Assembly: GCA_026416715.1 (NCBI GenBank)
Contig: JAOAEQ010000030.1
Coordinates: 1-33,101, forward strand
Source: a bacterium
GTDB lineage: Bacteria; UBP4; UBA4092; JAOAEQ01
Direction of reading: 5' to 3'
DNA length: 33,101 nucleotides
Position numbers and translations under genes: made by a program. Numbering within the stretch: position 1 is the first letter of the stretch; each line of letters starts with the position of its first letter. Under the pieces are notes generated by a model. It saw nothing but the letters and a program-made list of their open reading frames with translations. It was not told the DNA's origin and made no database searches. Of this stretch, positions 25,996 to 33,101 are shown piece by piece.

Positions 25996-26027
25996 CTCAA
26001 CTCCAAACTCCAAATTCAGAATTTTTG
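25996..26027. repeat. Word repeat after the GT2 stop
   Basis: Immediately after the stop: CTCAACTCCAAACTCC, AAATTCAGAATTTTTG. The same CCAAA-word style recurs after ilvE and in the prepilin leader at 29425-29460. Confidence 0.4.
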
Positions 26028-26113
26028 TGTTTAGTCAGTACATTCTGACGGATGATGTAATCTTGTCCTAACTTTTTAATGAAAATAAACAATAGGTAGG
26101 TAGTATTATGGAA

Positions 26114-26189
26114 TGGAGCTGACGGTCGGATTCGAACCGACGACCTGCGGTTTACGAAACCGCTGCTCTACCGACTGAGCTACATCAGC
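26114..26189 (-). tRNA. tRNA-Thr (anticodon CGT)
   Basis: A 76-nt cloverleaf on the minus strand with encoded CCA (complement of 26114-26116). The acceptor arm pairs GCTGATG with CGTCAGC (one G.T pair). The D arm has GCTC/GAGC, the anticodon stem GCGGT/ACCGC encloses loop TTCGTAA (anticodon CGT, reads ACG), and the T arm is GTCGG-TTCGAAT-CCGAC. It lies alone between GT2 and MacB-like genes. Confidence 0.95.
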
Positions 26190-26269
26190 ATTATCCTAAA
26201 AAAAGAACGGCACCATTTATTACATAAAATAGAATATCATAATTTTTATTAGGTGTCTAGATTGGAGAA

Positions 26270-26292
26270 TATGCGCTGAATAGCTGCGCATA
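26270..26292 (-). terminator. Hairpin right after the MacB-like permease
   Basis: TATGCGC (26270-26276) and GCGCATA (26286-26292), perfect 7-bp stem, 9-nt loop, beginning 3 nt after the permease stop codon. It lacks a T-run, so it may be a dispersed palindrome or a weak terminator. Confidence 0.35.
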
Positions 26293-26295
26293 ATG

Positions 26296-27486
26296 TTATT
26301 CGTAGCGTAACGCAACTATCGGATCGAGTAACGCTGCTTTTCGTGCCGGATATACACCGAAAAAAATGCCGACGATAACAGAAAAAACCACCCCAATAAG
26401 TATTGCGGTTAAAGGTATTTCGATATGAAAATCAGCAAAAGTTGCAATGAGATAGGTTACCGTATAACTGAATACAATTCCAACTAATCCACCGGTAAAT
26501 GAAATCGCTACCGCTTCAATTAAGAACTGTTTTAGGATATCAATAGGTTTTGCACCGACCGCTTTCCGTATTCCGATTTCTCGAGTTCGTTCCGTGACGG
26601 AAACCAGCATAATGTTCATAATTCCAATCCCGCCAACTAATAGCGAAATCGCACCGATACTCGCGAGCATTGCGGTTAGAATAGCGGTTATACTTTCGAG
26701 AATACTTAAAAATTCACCCTGACTTTTAACCGAGAAATCGTCTTCATCAAGCCGACGACGAAGTAGCCGTTTAACTTCATCCATAGCTTTTGGTATATCT
26801 TCTGTTTTCGGCGTGGTGAGATAAATAAACGATATATTGGTTAGCCCAAATAAATCCTGCGCTGCCGTTAATGGGATGAACACAGTATCATCCTGATTCT
26901 GGTCGAAAATATACCCTTTTTCTTCCATAATTCCGATAACCCGGAATTTGCTCCCTTTAATCCAGATAGATTTTCCCAGCGGGTCAAGTCCGCTGAATAA
27001 GTCTTTCCATACCGCTTGTCCAAGCACACATACCCGGCGGTCAGAATCGAGATGACTTTTCCCAAAAAATTCGCCCCGGACTGGTTTCCATTCTCGGCAA
27101 TCCTGAAATTCTGGGGTGGTGCCAACAACCAGCGTCGTTTTCCGAACGCGACTGCCATATTTGACAATTGCAACATTGAAAATTCCCGGCGCAACTTTCA
27201 GATGATAACTATTGCGGGATTCAAGCATTTCAGCATCGCGATATTTCAATCGATTAACCGGTGAAACCGGTCCCATTCGGTCAACGTTACCTGGCATAAC
27301 GACAAAGAGATTTGTGCCAAGGCCTTTAATCTGCGAGGTAATCATTTTGCGAACCGTTAGTGAGATACCGAGAAGTAATACGACTGCTGCGACGCCAATA
27401 ATAATTCCGAGCATCGTTAATGAGGCGCGAAGTTTATTTGCGGTGAGTCCTTCAAGAGCTAGTCGGGTACTTTCGATTAACTGCAT
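26296..27486 (-). CDS. MacB-like ABC transporter permease
   Basis: About 396 residues. The first helix block LTANKLRASLTMLGIIIGVA is the hallmark of the MacB/FtsX superfamily. A periplasmic MacB_PCD domain follows (VVMPGNVDRMG, YRDAEMLES, GKSIWIKGSKFRVIGIM). Three C-terminal helices include VGGIGIMNIMLVSVTERTREIGIRKAVGA and the DPIVALRYE tail. The frame opens at TTG 27501; ATG 27486 fits the family better. No ATPase or membrane-fusion gene is adjacent, so it is an orphan here. It is a different subgroup from the LolC-type permease at 5244. Confidence 0.9.
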   Translation of the reverse strand: MQLIESTRLALEGLTANKLRASLTMLGIIIGVAAVVLLLGISLTVRKMITSQIKGLGTNLFVVMPGNVDRMGPVSPVNRLKYRDAEMLESRNSYHLKVAPGIFNVAIVKYGSRVRKTTLVVGTTPEFQDCREWKPVRGEFFGKSHLDSDRRVCVLGQAVWKDLFSGLDPLGKSIWIKGSKFRVIGIMEEKGYIFDQNQDDTVFIPLTAAQDLFGLTNISFIYLTTPKTEDIPKAMDEVKRLLRRRLDEDDFSVKSQGEFLSILESITAILTAMLASIGAISLLVGGIGIMNIMLVSVTERTREIGIRKAVGAKPIDILKQFLIEAVAISFTGGLVGIVFSYTVTYLIATFADFHIEIPLTAILIGVVFSVIVGIFFGVYPARKAALLDPIVALRYE

Positions 27487-27585
27487 ATTTTCAAAATGCA
27501 AACTATTTAACGCGGAATCAGACGGTTATAACTAACGCATTTTAGTCCCTTTGTATCTGTTAGCATCCGTTTATAAAAGTTATCG

Positions 27586-28536
27586 TTATAATTCTTTTTT
27601 CATTACCACATACCGTCTGGATTCTTTAAATCCGACTTTAGAATAGACTACCGATGCTTTATCGTCAGTCCATAGGAGCCAAGCGTTATGGTGACCACGA
27701 TTGCGCATCTGTTCAATCGTTCGCGCTAAAAGCACCTGTCCGATTCCTTTCCCTTGGTATCGATCACTGACCCCAAACGGGCCGAAATGCTCTTCTTCAT
27801 ATTGACAATACCCGATAATTTCATCGTCTCCTTTAATCGCGAGGAATATCTGTTCTTCTTTAAATCGACCGTAGGTTAATAGCGTCAAATTTTCTCGCGC
27901 AATCCGAATCCAATTTCCGGGCATATCTTTTCGCATAAATTCAAGATACGGGATAAGGTATTTCCGTTCATATTTCTGAATCCGTATTCCTTCCTGGAGT
28001 AACCGCTTTTCCGTTTCAAGAATTTTTTCTGGAATAGTAAACTGCCAGATATGCGCGTCCATCGATAACGGTCGTGCAGTGATTTTAAATCCGACTTTTT
28101 CGAAAAATTGCACCGCTTCCGGATACGCATGAATGTCTATGCCCGGAACGAAATAATTCGGTGCATAGGTAGCAATCGCAATAATTTTTCGGTTCCGCGC
28201 TTTAAAAAACGATTCAACTGCAGTCCATAATTTCAAGCCGATTCCCCGATGCCGGAAATCTGGGTCAACGCCAGCTGCGGTAATCCATCCCAGGTCTTCG
28301 AGCATTCCCGCTCCTTCGAGCGGAACGCGGAACACTACACCATACATAAATCCTACTAATTGACCTGACTCGGTTTTTGCGACTTGCAATCCGTCAATAT
28401 CGAAGTTGGGGTCAAGCAGAATTTTCCGTTCGAATATATCCAGTGTAATTCCGTCTATCGGCAAGCAGCGATTCCATAACGCGATTAATTTTTCAGTATC
28501 TTTATAACAAAATGGTGCAACTGATATGGATTCCAT
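27586..28536 (-). CDS. Double-GNAT acetyltransferase-like protein
   Basis: A 316-residue protein with two GNAT folds. The first half has VDPDFRHRGIGLKLWTAVE (acetyl-CoA loop) and AVQFFEKVGFKI. The second has GVSDRYQGKGIGQVLLARTI and ASVVYSKVGFKESRRYVVMKK. Tandem GNATs include mycothiol synthase and aminoacyl-transfer enzymes, but nothing here ties it to one. Shine-Dalgarno AAAGGAGT supports ATG 28536. The MacB-like gene follows 99 bp downstream on the same strand. Confidence 0.88.
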   Translation of the reverse strand: MESISVAPFCYKDTEKLIALWNRCLPIDGITLDIFERKILLDPNFDIDGLQVAKTESGQLVGFMYGVVFRVPLEGAGMLEDLGWITAAGVDPDFRHRGIGLKLWTAVESFFKARNRKIIAIATYAPNYFVPGIDIHAYPEAVQFFEKVGFKITARPLSMDAHIWQFTIPEKILETEKRLLQEGIRIQKYERKYLIPYLEFMRKDMPGNWIRIARENLTLLTYGRFKEEQIFLAIKGDDEIIGYCQYEEEHFGPFGVSDRYQGKGIGQVLLARTIEQMRNRGHHNAWLLWTDDKASVVYSKVGFKESRRYVVMKKEL

Positions 28537-28907
28537 AAACCAAAACTCCTTTTTTGCATTTTTTATAGATATCGGGTTAAACCCAAAGTATGACTATATT
28601 TTATTACCCGAGCTGAATTTATCTCGATGTATATCGAGGCTCGGAGCAAAGCAATATGTTGGTTTATCTTGTTATAGTGTTATTATATTAAATGAATGAT
28701 TAATATTATACCGTAATTTGCGAGTTTGCAAAGATATAGATAGAGTTCACCGATGATTCTAACGGATACGAACGGAGGTGTGGAATTTAGAATGACTTAG
28801 CGCTAAGGTAAAAAATTGATACTTTACGCCAGAGTTATGTATATGGATTCAATGAATCAAATCCCTAGAAAAAGTCATTTTTATGAACGCGGGTATAGGA
28901 ATTTACA
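28537..28907. other. Intergenic region with a small hairpin
   Basis: About 370 bp between two minus-strand genes. I see the 6-bp hairpin CTCGAT-GTAT-ATCGAG (28623-28638) and a GATTC-AAT-GAATC palindrome near 28848. Neither is followed by a T-run on the minus strand. I see no convincing coding frame. Confidence 0.5.
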
Positions 28908-29465
28908 CTAGAGCGTTCGGATATTTCGAGACCACCAAGATGATTCTGCAGTTAAGTAGGAGTATGTGCTCCCCGGGATAGCTACACTAATTCGAACAAA
29001 CACGGCGGCAACGGATGAACTATTGAACGTGGTATTATAATTATAATCACAACGATAGATACAGTTAAAACCGGTAACATATTTTGCAATCGGGATACCC
29101 CCAGAGTTTAACGTTCCGGTAAAAGGAGAGACTCGGCGTATTGTACTGTCTGTTGCTCTATAGTAATGCACGGTTGATAATCCATATCCATTATCACTAT
29201 ACGTGGTGCAGACGAAATAGGTGCTACTTATAGAGCCAAAATATAAGGTTTTTTGGATATCCTGACCAATTCTATACATGGCGGTCGAGATTTCTTTTTG
29301 TGCGGTAGTTTCCTGTTCGCCGACATAGAGCATTTGCGTCGATTTCGCAAATAAATCGACGATTGGAATAAGAATAACCAATAAAATTGCGGCAACTATT
29401 GCTACTTCCGGTAGTGTCATTCCTGTATTTTTGGATTGTAGATTTTGGATGTTGGATTTATGCAT
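28908..29465 (-). CDS. Prepilin-type protein (PilW-like)
   Basis: A 185-residue type IV prepilin. A 15-residue leader ends at Gly before MTLPEVAIVAAILLVILIPI, so PilD cleavage would expose Met with the required Glu+5; the rest is a globular domain (GQDIQKTLYFGSIS). The small size and polar C-terminal domain suit a minor pilin of type IV pili or a type II secretion-like system. It starts 4 bp after the stop of the PilV-like gene, with AGGAGG inside that gene, so the two are translationally coupled. Its leader is encoded by a dispersed repeat. Confidence 0.82.
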   Translation of the reverse strand: MHKSNIQNLQSKNTGMTLPEVAIVAAILLVILIPIVDLFAKSTQMLYVGEQETTAQKEISTAMYRIGQDIQKTLYFGSISSTYFVCTTYSDNGYGLSTVHYYRATDSTIRRVSPFTGTLNSGGIPIAKYVTGFNCIYRCDYNYNTTFNSSSVAAVFVRISVAIPGSTYSYLTAESSWWSRNIRTL

Positions 29466-29469
29466 TGCG

Positions 29470-29934
29470 TTATATTCCTCCTATACTCATTTGCGTCTGA
29501 TACGAACAAATCGGATTTCTAAATTTCGGGTCGGTTGTCGGGCGTCCGTATAAGTAAACATGGCAGGTAAAGGTGGTAATCCCGGTTGTCGTATCGTCGG
29601 AGCGAATCGTTTCGATTTCAAATGATGTATCAGCGCTGGAAGGATGTCGTGGATGAATTACCGTATCCACAGCATAGGTTCCTGTTGCAGGATTATATAC
29701 CGTATAGGCGGTAGTATCATTAGCATTATAAATCCCGAACGCTTTGATTACCTCCATTTTATCTCTCCCGATATGGGCAGCAGTAACTACATATTCATTC
29801 TTTTTCGTATAATATTTTCCCCAGAGAACCGCACTATATACCGCAACAATACCTATTACCAAGATAAGTGCTGCAACTAATACTTCAACTAAAGTAAACC
29901 CAGCGTATAATGGTTGTTTTTGAATTGAATTCAT
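29470..29934 (-). CDS. Prepilin-type protein (PilV-like)
   Basis: A 154-residue prepilin. The cleavage motif is YAG followed by FTLVEVLVAALILVIGIVAV, a perfect type III-style N-terminal helix with Glu5. The mature domain (KYYTKKNEYVVTAAHIGRDK) is the PilV-like arrangement in which a repeated YxxxxNxYVxTAAxxxR element follows the helix. GGGGGTG precedes ATG 29934. It is the second gene of the pilin operon and overlaps the ribosome-binding site of the third. Confidence 0.88.
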   Translation of the reverse strand: MNSIQKQPLYAGFTLVEVLVAALILVIGIVAVYSAVLWGKYYTKKNEYVVTAAHIGRDKMEVIKAFGIYNANDTTAYTVYNPATGTYAVDTVIHPRHPSSADTSFEIETIRSDDTTTGITTFTCHVYLYGRPTTDPKFRNPICSYQTQMSIGGI

Positions 29935-29987
29935 AATAAATTAACACCCCCAAGGTTTTTCGTTGAGAGAGATATTTGATAGTGTGT

Positions 29988-31130
29988 TTACATACTATAT
30001 GGTAATTCTCGCCAGCTTTTTGAAGCTATCTGTTTCCGACTCGTAAACCTACTCATATCAAAACCTAACGGTGGATTCAAATGAACATCCGGGTCGAACT
30101 GATAACTCCCTGAAGGGAATCCGTTGATATCAGCTCCCATACATACAATAACGCCATCAATGTCTGTTCCCTGACCATTTTTCGCATAGATACCTGAACA
30201 ATATACTGCGCCACCGCGAACGATTAAAGTTGCGTTTCCCGTGGATTGGATAATACGTCCTGCATTCGGATTCGTCGTCCATGTGCTAAAATTATCAGTC
30301 GCTGTGGTATCAATACAGGCTAACGAGACATAATTCATACGGGTGGTATTTTGATTTATGGTTATATTGCTTTTATCAATGGTAATATTCCCGCCGACAG
30401 AAATTAACGTTCCATTTACGGTCAATCCATCCGAAACCATAATTGAACCTTCGACATAAATTAAGCCCGTAAATGTTCCTCTAATTGTACATACATTTCC
30501 ACTCCAACTATACGTTAAACCTGCCGTTGAACCGATGGTGGTTGTTCGAGAAAGGAAACAATTTGGCGATGTCGTTGAAATTTGGTAATATGGAGTCCAT
30601 TTCCCTGTTGAATCAAGAGTATACCTCGGAATATATTGCTTATTATATACCGGTCCATTAGTCGTCGAATTATATCCAGGAGGATAAGTGGTCGGGTCAT
30701 TTCCAGCAGGAATAGTATTCCCCCCACCCCAGATCATATGGTTCCACGGACTATCTCCAGGAATAACTTGAACTAACACGATTCGGTGCACTGACCGAAG
30801 TCGAGTTACTGTCCCTCTCGAAGAGGCAATAGCATACGTTCCGGTTCCCCGGGAATAATATGCATAATATCGGCAATTAGCGAACTGTGCGGTATCCAGT
30901 GACCCGGTTAGATAGATATTATTTGAAGTATCGGCACTAGCGATAACCCGATTTAATCCAGCTTCTGCGGTATATAACGCTTGGGCGTAATCGTGATAAA
31001 AATATGCTTGTTCCGAAGTGAAATAAGCGAATCCGATTAATGTCATCGCTAATACGAGCATGAGTAAACACATCATCACGGCGAGAACCAACGCACTACC
31101 TGTTCGGTTGGATTTAGTAATATTGTACAT
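29988..31130 (-). CDS. PilX-like minor-pilin/assembly protein
   Basis: A 380-residue protein beginning MYNITKSNRTGSALVLAVMM. One N-terminal helix is followed by AQALYTAEAGLNRVIASA, the AEAGL block of PilX-like proteins that lack the classic FTLxE motif. The rest is a Gly/Asn/Thr-rich beta-type region (GLIYVEGSIMVSDGLTVNG, ATLIVRGGAVYCSG) that may form a beta-helix outside the cell. Shine-Dalgarno AAAGGAGG is ideal for ATG 31130 rather than the earlier in-frame start at 31157. It is the first gene of the pilin operon. Confidence 0.78.
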   Translation of the reverse strand: MYNITKSNRTGSALVLAVMMCLLMLVLAMTLIGFAYFTSEQAYFYHDYAQALYTAEAGLNRVIASADTSNNIYLTGSLDTAQFANCRYYAYYSRGTGTYAIASSRGTVTRLRSVHRIVLVQVIPGDSPWNHMIWGGGNTIPAGNDPTTYPPGYNSTTNGPVYNKQYIPRYTLDSTGKWTPYYQISTTSPNCFLSRTTTIGSTAGLTYSWSGNVCTIRGTFTGLIYVEGSIMVSDGLTVNGTLISVGGNITIDKSNITINQNTTRMNYVSLACIDTTATDNFSTWTTNPNAGRIIQSTGNATLIVRGGAVYCSGIYAKNGQGTDIDGVIVCMGADINGFPSGSYQFDPDVHLNPPLGFDMSRFTSRKQIASKSWRELPYSM

Positions 31131-31180
31131 AAATTCCCTCCTTTTTAGATTTATCAAGACGGAAAATCAAATAGCATGCG

Positions 31181-31201
31181 ACTTAACCTATCTTGTTAAG
31201 T
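31181..31201. promoter_or_regulatory. Inverted repeat overlapping the pilin promoter
   Basis: ACTTAAC (31181-31187) and GTTAAGT (31195-31201) form a perfect 7-bp repeat with a 7-nt centre. It covers the end of the -10 and the expected start of transcription, the position of an operator. No regulator gene is adjacent. Confidence 0.4.
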
Positions 31202-31227
31202 TTAGCTTAAATCCGAACTATTGTCAA
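31199..31227 (-). promoter_or_regulatory. Sigma70-type promoter of the pilin operon
   Basis: On the minus strand TTGACA (complement of 31222-31227) and TAAACT (complement of 31199-31204) are separated by exactly 17 nt; -35 six of six, -10 four of six. It is about 70 bp upstream of the PilX-like start. Confidence 0.65.
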
Positions 31228-31394
31228 CTTTTTTACAAGCTATTTTTCGCTTAATTATTACATTGAGCATATTTTATGCCATAGTTTATTCCAGCTAACT
31301 CTAAAATTCTCAACGCTTATCCATCGAGTTTGCTTATTCGGAGTACAAAATTGATACCAAAACAATTGAAATATATCCAATTTGCAATCTTGAG

Positions 31395-31439
31395 CGGAGC
31401 AGAATGAGAATTGAACGGTTCAATTCTCATTCTGCCCCG
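31395..31439. repeat. Large near-perfect palindrome
   Basis: GCAGAATGAGAATTGAAC (31399-31416) is the exact reverse complement of 31418-31435, giving 18-bp arms around a single G. Past one A.C mismatch (31398/31436), three more pairs carry it to 31395-31439. It is not followed by a T-run and lies beyond the leuD terminator. Confidence 0.9.
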
Positions 31440-31462
31440 GTATTGCTCCCTTTTCACACAAT

Positions 31463-31500
31463 AAAAAAAAGCCATACATAATTTTTCAATCATGTATGGC
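31463..31500 (-). terminator. Intrinsic terminator of the leuCD operon
   Basis: GCCATACAT (31471-31479) and ATGTATGGC (31492-31500), perfect 9-bp stem with a 12-nt loop. On the minus strand it is followed at once by eight T (complement of 31463-31470). It begins 27 nt after the leuD stop. Confidence 0.88.
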
Positions 31501-31526
31501 AAATTAATTTATTTCTAAAATTGGGG

Positions 31527-32036
31527 CTACGTAATTTTCTGTTTCACATAGTTCATTAACCCGCCCGCTGCAATGAGCGACTGCATAAATGGTGGGAAAC
31601 TTGCTGCTTGGTAGGTTTTCCCCGAGGTATGGTTTGTAATGGTTCCGGTAGATAAATCTACTTCTACTTCGTCACCGGTATTAATTCCCGCAACTGCGTC
31701 CGGACATTCCAGTATTGGTAACCCGATATTAATCGCATTCCGATAGAATATTCGTGCAAAGCTTTTCGCAATAATACAAGAGATTTTCGCTGCTTTAATT
31801 GCAACCGGCGCATGTTCCCGCGAACTGCCACATCCGAAATTATCCCCAGCAACAATAATATCTCCTGGTTTAACTCGGTGAATAAACTCGGCATCAATAT
31901 CTTCCATACAATGCTGGGCAAGTTCATCCGGGTCAGATGTATTCAGGTATCGTGCCGGAATAATTTCATCGGTATTTACATTATCTCCATATTTCCACGC
32001 TTTACCTTTAAATTGCAGTTTATTGTTCATGTTCAT
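31527..32036 (-). CDS. leuD: 3-isopropylmalate dehydratase small subunit
   Basis: A 169-residue swivel-domain subunit of the short, archaeal/HACN-like type. It shows [18 protein letters not shown] near the N-terminus, the conserved [16 protein letters not shown] substrate-binding loop and [18 protein letters not shown]. With LeuC it isomerises 2- to 3-isopropylmalate in leucine synthesis; homoaconitase activity is possible in this subfamily. ATG 32036 or 32030 may be the start; neither has a Shine-Dalgarno. It lies 44 nt after leuC, and a word-repeat fills that gap. Confidence 0.93.
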   Translation of the reverse strand: MNMNNKLQFKGKAWKYGDNVNTDEIIPARYLNTSDPDELAQHCMEDIDAEFIHRVKPGDIIVAGDNFGCGSSREHAPVAIKAAKISCIIAKSFARIFYRNAINIGLPILECPDAVAGINTGDEVEVDLSTGTITNHTSGKTYQAASFPPFMQSLIAAGGLMNYVKQKIT

Positions 32037-32046
32037 AAACCATTTT

Positions 32047-32079
32047 GGTACTAAGTACTTGGGTTTGGGTACTTGGTAC
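32047..32079. repeat. Palindromic word repeat between leuC and leuD
   Basis: GTACT-A-AGTAC (32048-32058), TTGGGTTTGGG, then GTAC-TTG-GTAC (32069-32079). The element abuts the leuC stop (32080-32082) and fills nearly the whole leuC-leuD gap. Confidence 0.7.
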
Positions 32080-33101
32080 TTACTTAACCTCCTCTGGGGA
32101 ACCTATCCGGCCGAGAATAGCGCTCGCTGCAGCGATTGCCGGATTGGAGAGATATACTTCACTTTTTGGATGTCCCATTCTACCGACGAAATTCCGGTTG
32201 GTAGTCGCAATAGCGCGTTCACCTTCCGCAAGAATGCCCATATGTCCACCTAAACAAGGACCACAAGTCGGCGTGCTAACCGCAGCGCCAGCATCAATAA
32301 AAATTTCAAGCAATCCTTCATTCATCGCTTGCCGATAAATCGCTTGCGTCGCCGGAAAAATGATACATCGCACATACGGATGGACTCGTTTTCCTTTAAG
32401 AATCTGCGCTGCAATCCGTAAATCTTCCATTCGCCCGTTAGTGCAGGAACCGATAACCGATTGGTCAATTAGGATAGTGCCAACCTGACTAATCGGTTTG
32501 GTATTCGATGGTAAATGCGGAAACGCTACCTGTGGTTCTATTTTGGTTACATCATATTCTTTAATCAAACAATAGTGAGCATCAGGGTCGCTCTGATAAA
32601 CGGTATAGTTCCGTTTCGCGCGTGGTTTGACATATTCAAGGGTAATTTCATCCGGAGCGATGATTCCATTTTTCCCCCCTGCTTCAATGGCCATATTACA
32701 CATCGCTAATCGACTATCCATCGAAAGCATCCGTATCGTTTCGCCGGTAAACTCCATCGATTTATATAAAGCGCCATCGACGCCAATATCACCGATTGTA
32801 TATAGAATTAAATCTTTTCCGCTAACCCATTTCTGCAGTTTCCCGTAGTAAATGAATTTTATCGATTCCGGAACCTTGAACCACGCTTGACCGGTAATCA
32901 TCGCAGCGGCTAAATCAGTACTGCCTACTCCGGTAGAAAATGCCCCAAGCGCTCCGTAAGTGCAGGTATGCGAATCCGCACCGATTATCGCATCTCCTGG
33001 TAGCACTAGCCCTTGTTCTGGAAGTAACGCATGTTCAATTCCCACCTGGCCGACTTCAAAATAGTAGGTTAATTGCTGTTCGCGCGCAAACTCACGCAAT
33101 A
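32080..33101 (-). CDS. leuC: 3-isopropylmalate dehydratase large subunit, 5' end outside window
   Basis: About 340 C-terminal residues of the aconitase-fold subunit; the frame is still open at the window edge, so roughly 80 N-terminal residues are missing. Seen are the [20 protein letters not shown] block with its first cluster Cys, [19 protein letters not shown], and [18 protein letters not shown] carrying the other two [4Fe-4S] cysteines, then [20 protein letters not shown]. The short form and this motif spacing suit the LeuC/HacA-type subfamily partnered with the small LeuD downstream. Its last codons contain AGGAGG (complement of 32088-32093), which would suit a closely following start codon. 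Confidence 0.94.
   Translation of the reverse strand, partial: LREFAREQQLTYYFEVGQVGIEHALLPEQGLVLPGDAIIGADSHTCTYGALGAFSTGVGSTDLAAAMITGQAWFKVPESIKFIYYGKLQKWVSGKDLILYTIGDIGVDGALYKSMEFTGETIRMLSMDSRLAMCNMAIEAGGKNGIIAPDEITLEYVKPRAKRNYTVYQSDPDAHYCLIKEYDVTKIEPQVAFPHLPSNTKPISQVGTILIDQSVIGSCTNGRMEDLRIAAQILKGKRVHPYVRCIIFPATQAIYRQAMNEGLLEIFIDAGAAVSTPTCGPCLGGHMGILAEGERAIATTNRNFVGRMGHPKSEVYLSNPAIAAASAILGRIGSPEEVK

Larger units (their letters stand above)
31131..31526. other. Intergenic region: promoter, palindromes and leuD terminator
   Basis: About 400 bp holding the pilin-operon promoter (31199-31227), a 7-bp inverted repeat (31181-31201), the near-perfect palindrome (31395-31439) and the leuD terminator (31463-31500). 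No coding frame is apparent. Confidence 0.7.

Overview
The window looks like chromosomal DNA of an uncultured diderm (two-membrane) bacterium, AT-leaning by eye, in a poorly described lineage. The LolC/LolD lipoprotein-release genes, type IV prepilins and a CsgG-family exported protein point to an outer membrane. The mix of TM2, DUF4190, DUF2752, DUF2085 and B-box-like zinc proteins is what one meets in candidate-phylum genomes, but I cannot place the phylum from sequence alone. I see no phage, integrase, transposase, CRISPR array or recognisable defence system.

Layout. 1-425: end-truncated CsgG-family gene (minus). 747-4135: an island of six small membrane or zinc-binding proteins of unknown function. 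4286-8867 (plus): rsmG with a good intrinsic terminator, the LolC/E permease and LolD ATPase, a branched-chain aminotransferase (IlvE) and an McsA-like zinc/UVR protein. 8864-13049 (minus): a BaiN/HI0933 flavoprotein, two exported deacetylase-type enzymes (NodB and PIG-L folds) and a GNAT acetyltransferase. 13241-13732: a bacterial PH-domain membrane protein, then about 470 bp holding only a short or decayed ORF. 14205-16862 (minus): valyl-tRNA synthetase. 17039-18879 (plus): an iron-sulfur flavoprotein, a P-loop kinase and a dCMP-deaminase-type enzyme. 18931-25995: a GT-C-like polytopic membrane protein, a B12-type radical SAM protein, a large GH106-like glycoside hydrolase and a GT2 glycosyltransferase, suggesting glycan or lipid-linked sugar metabolism. 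26114-26189 (minus): tRNA-Thr(CGT). 26296-28536 (minus): an orphan MacB-like permease and a double-GNAT protein. 28908-31130 (minus): a three-gene minor-pilin operon behind a good sigma70-type promoter. 31527-33101 (minus): leuD and partial leuC, ending in a clear intrinsic terminator. IlvE, LeuC and LeuD all belong to branched-chain amino acid synthesis, but ilvE lies apart from leuCD.

The most unusual feature is not a gene. Short word-like repeats and palindromes are scattered through the window. They sit directly against stop or start codons and in several places run into coding sequence: an inserted loop in ValRS, the C-terminus of the kinase, the leader peptide of a prepilin, the leuC-leuD gap, and a 13-bp-arm palindrome inside the BaiN-like gene. 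A larger near-perfect palindrome lies between the pilin operon and leuD. They look like several families of dispersed elements that tend to land at gene ends. A whole-genome count would decide this.
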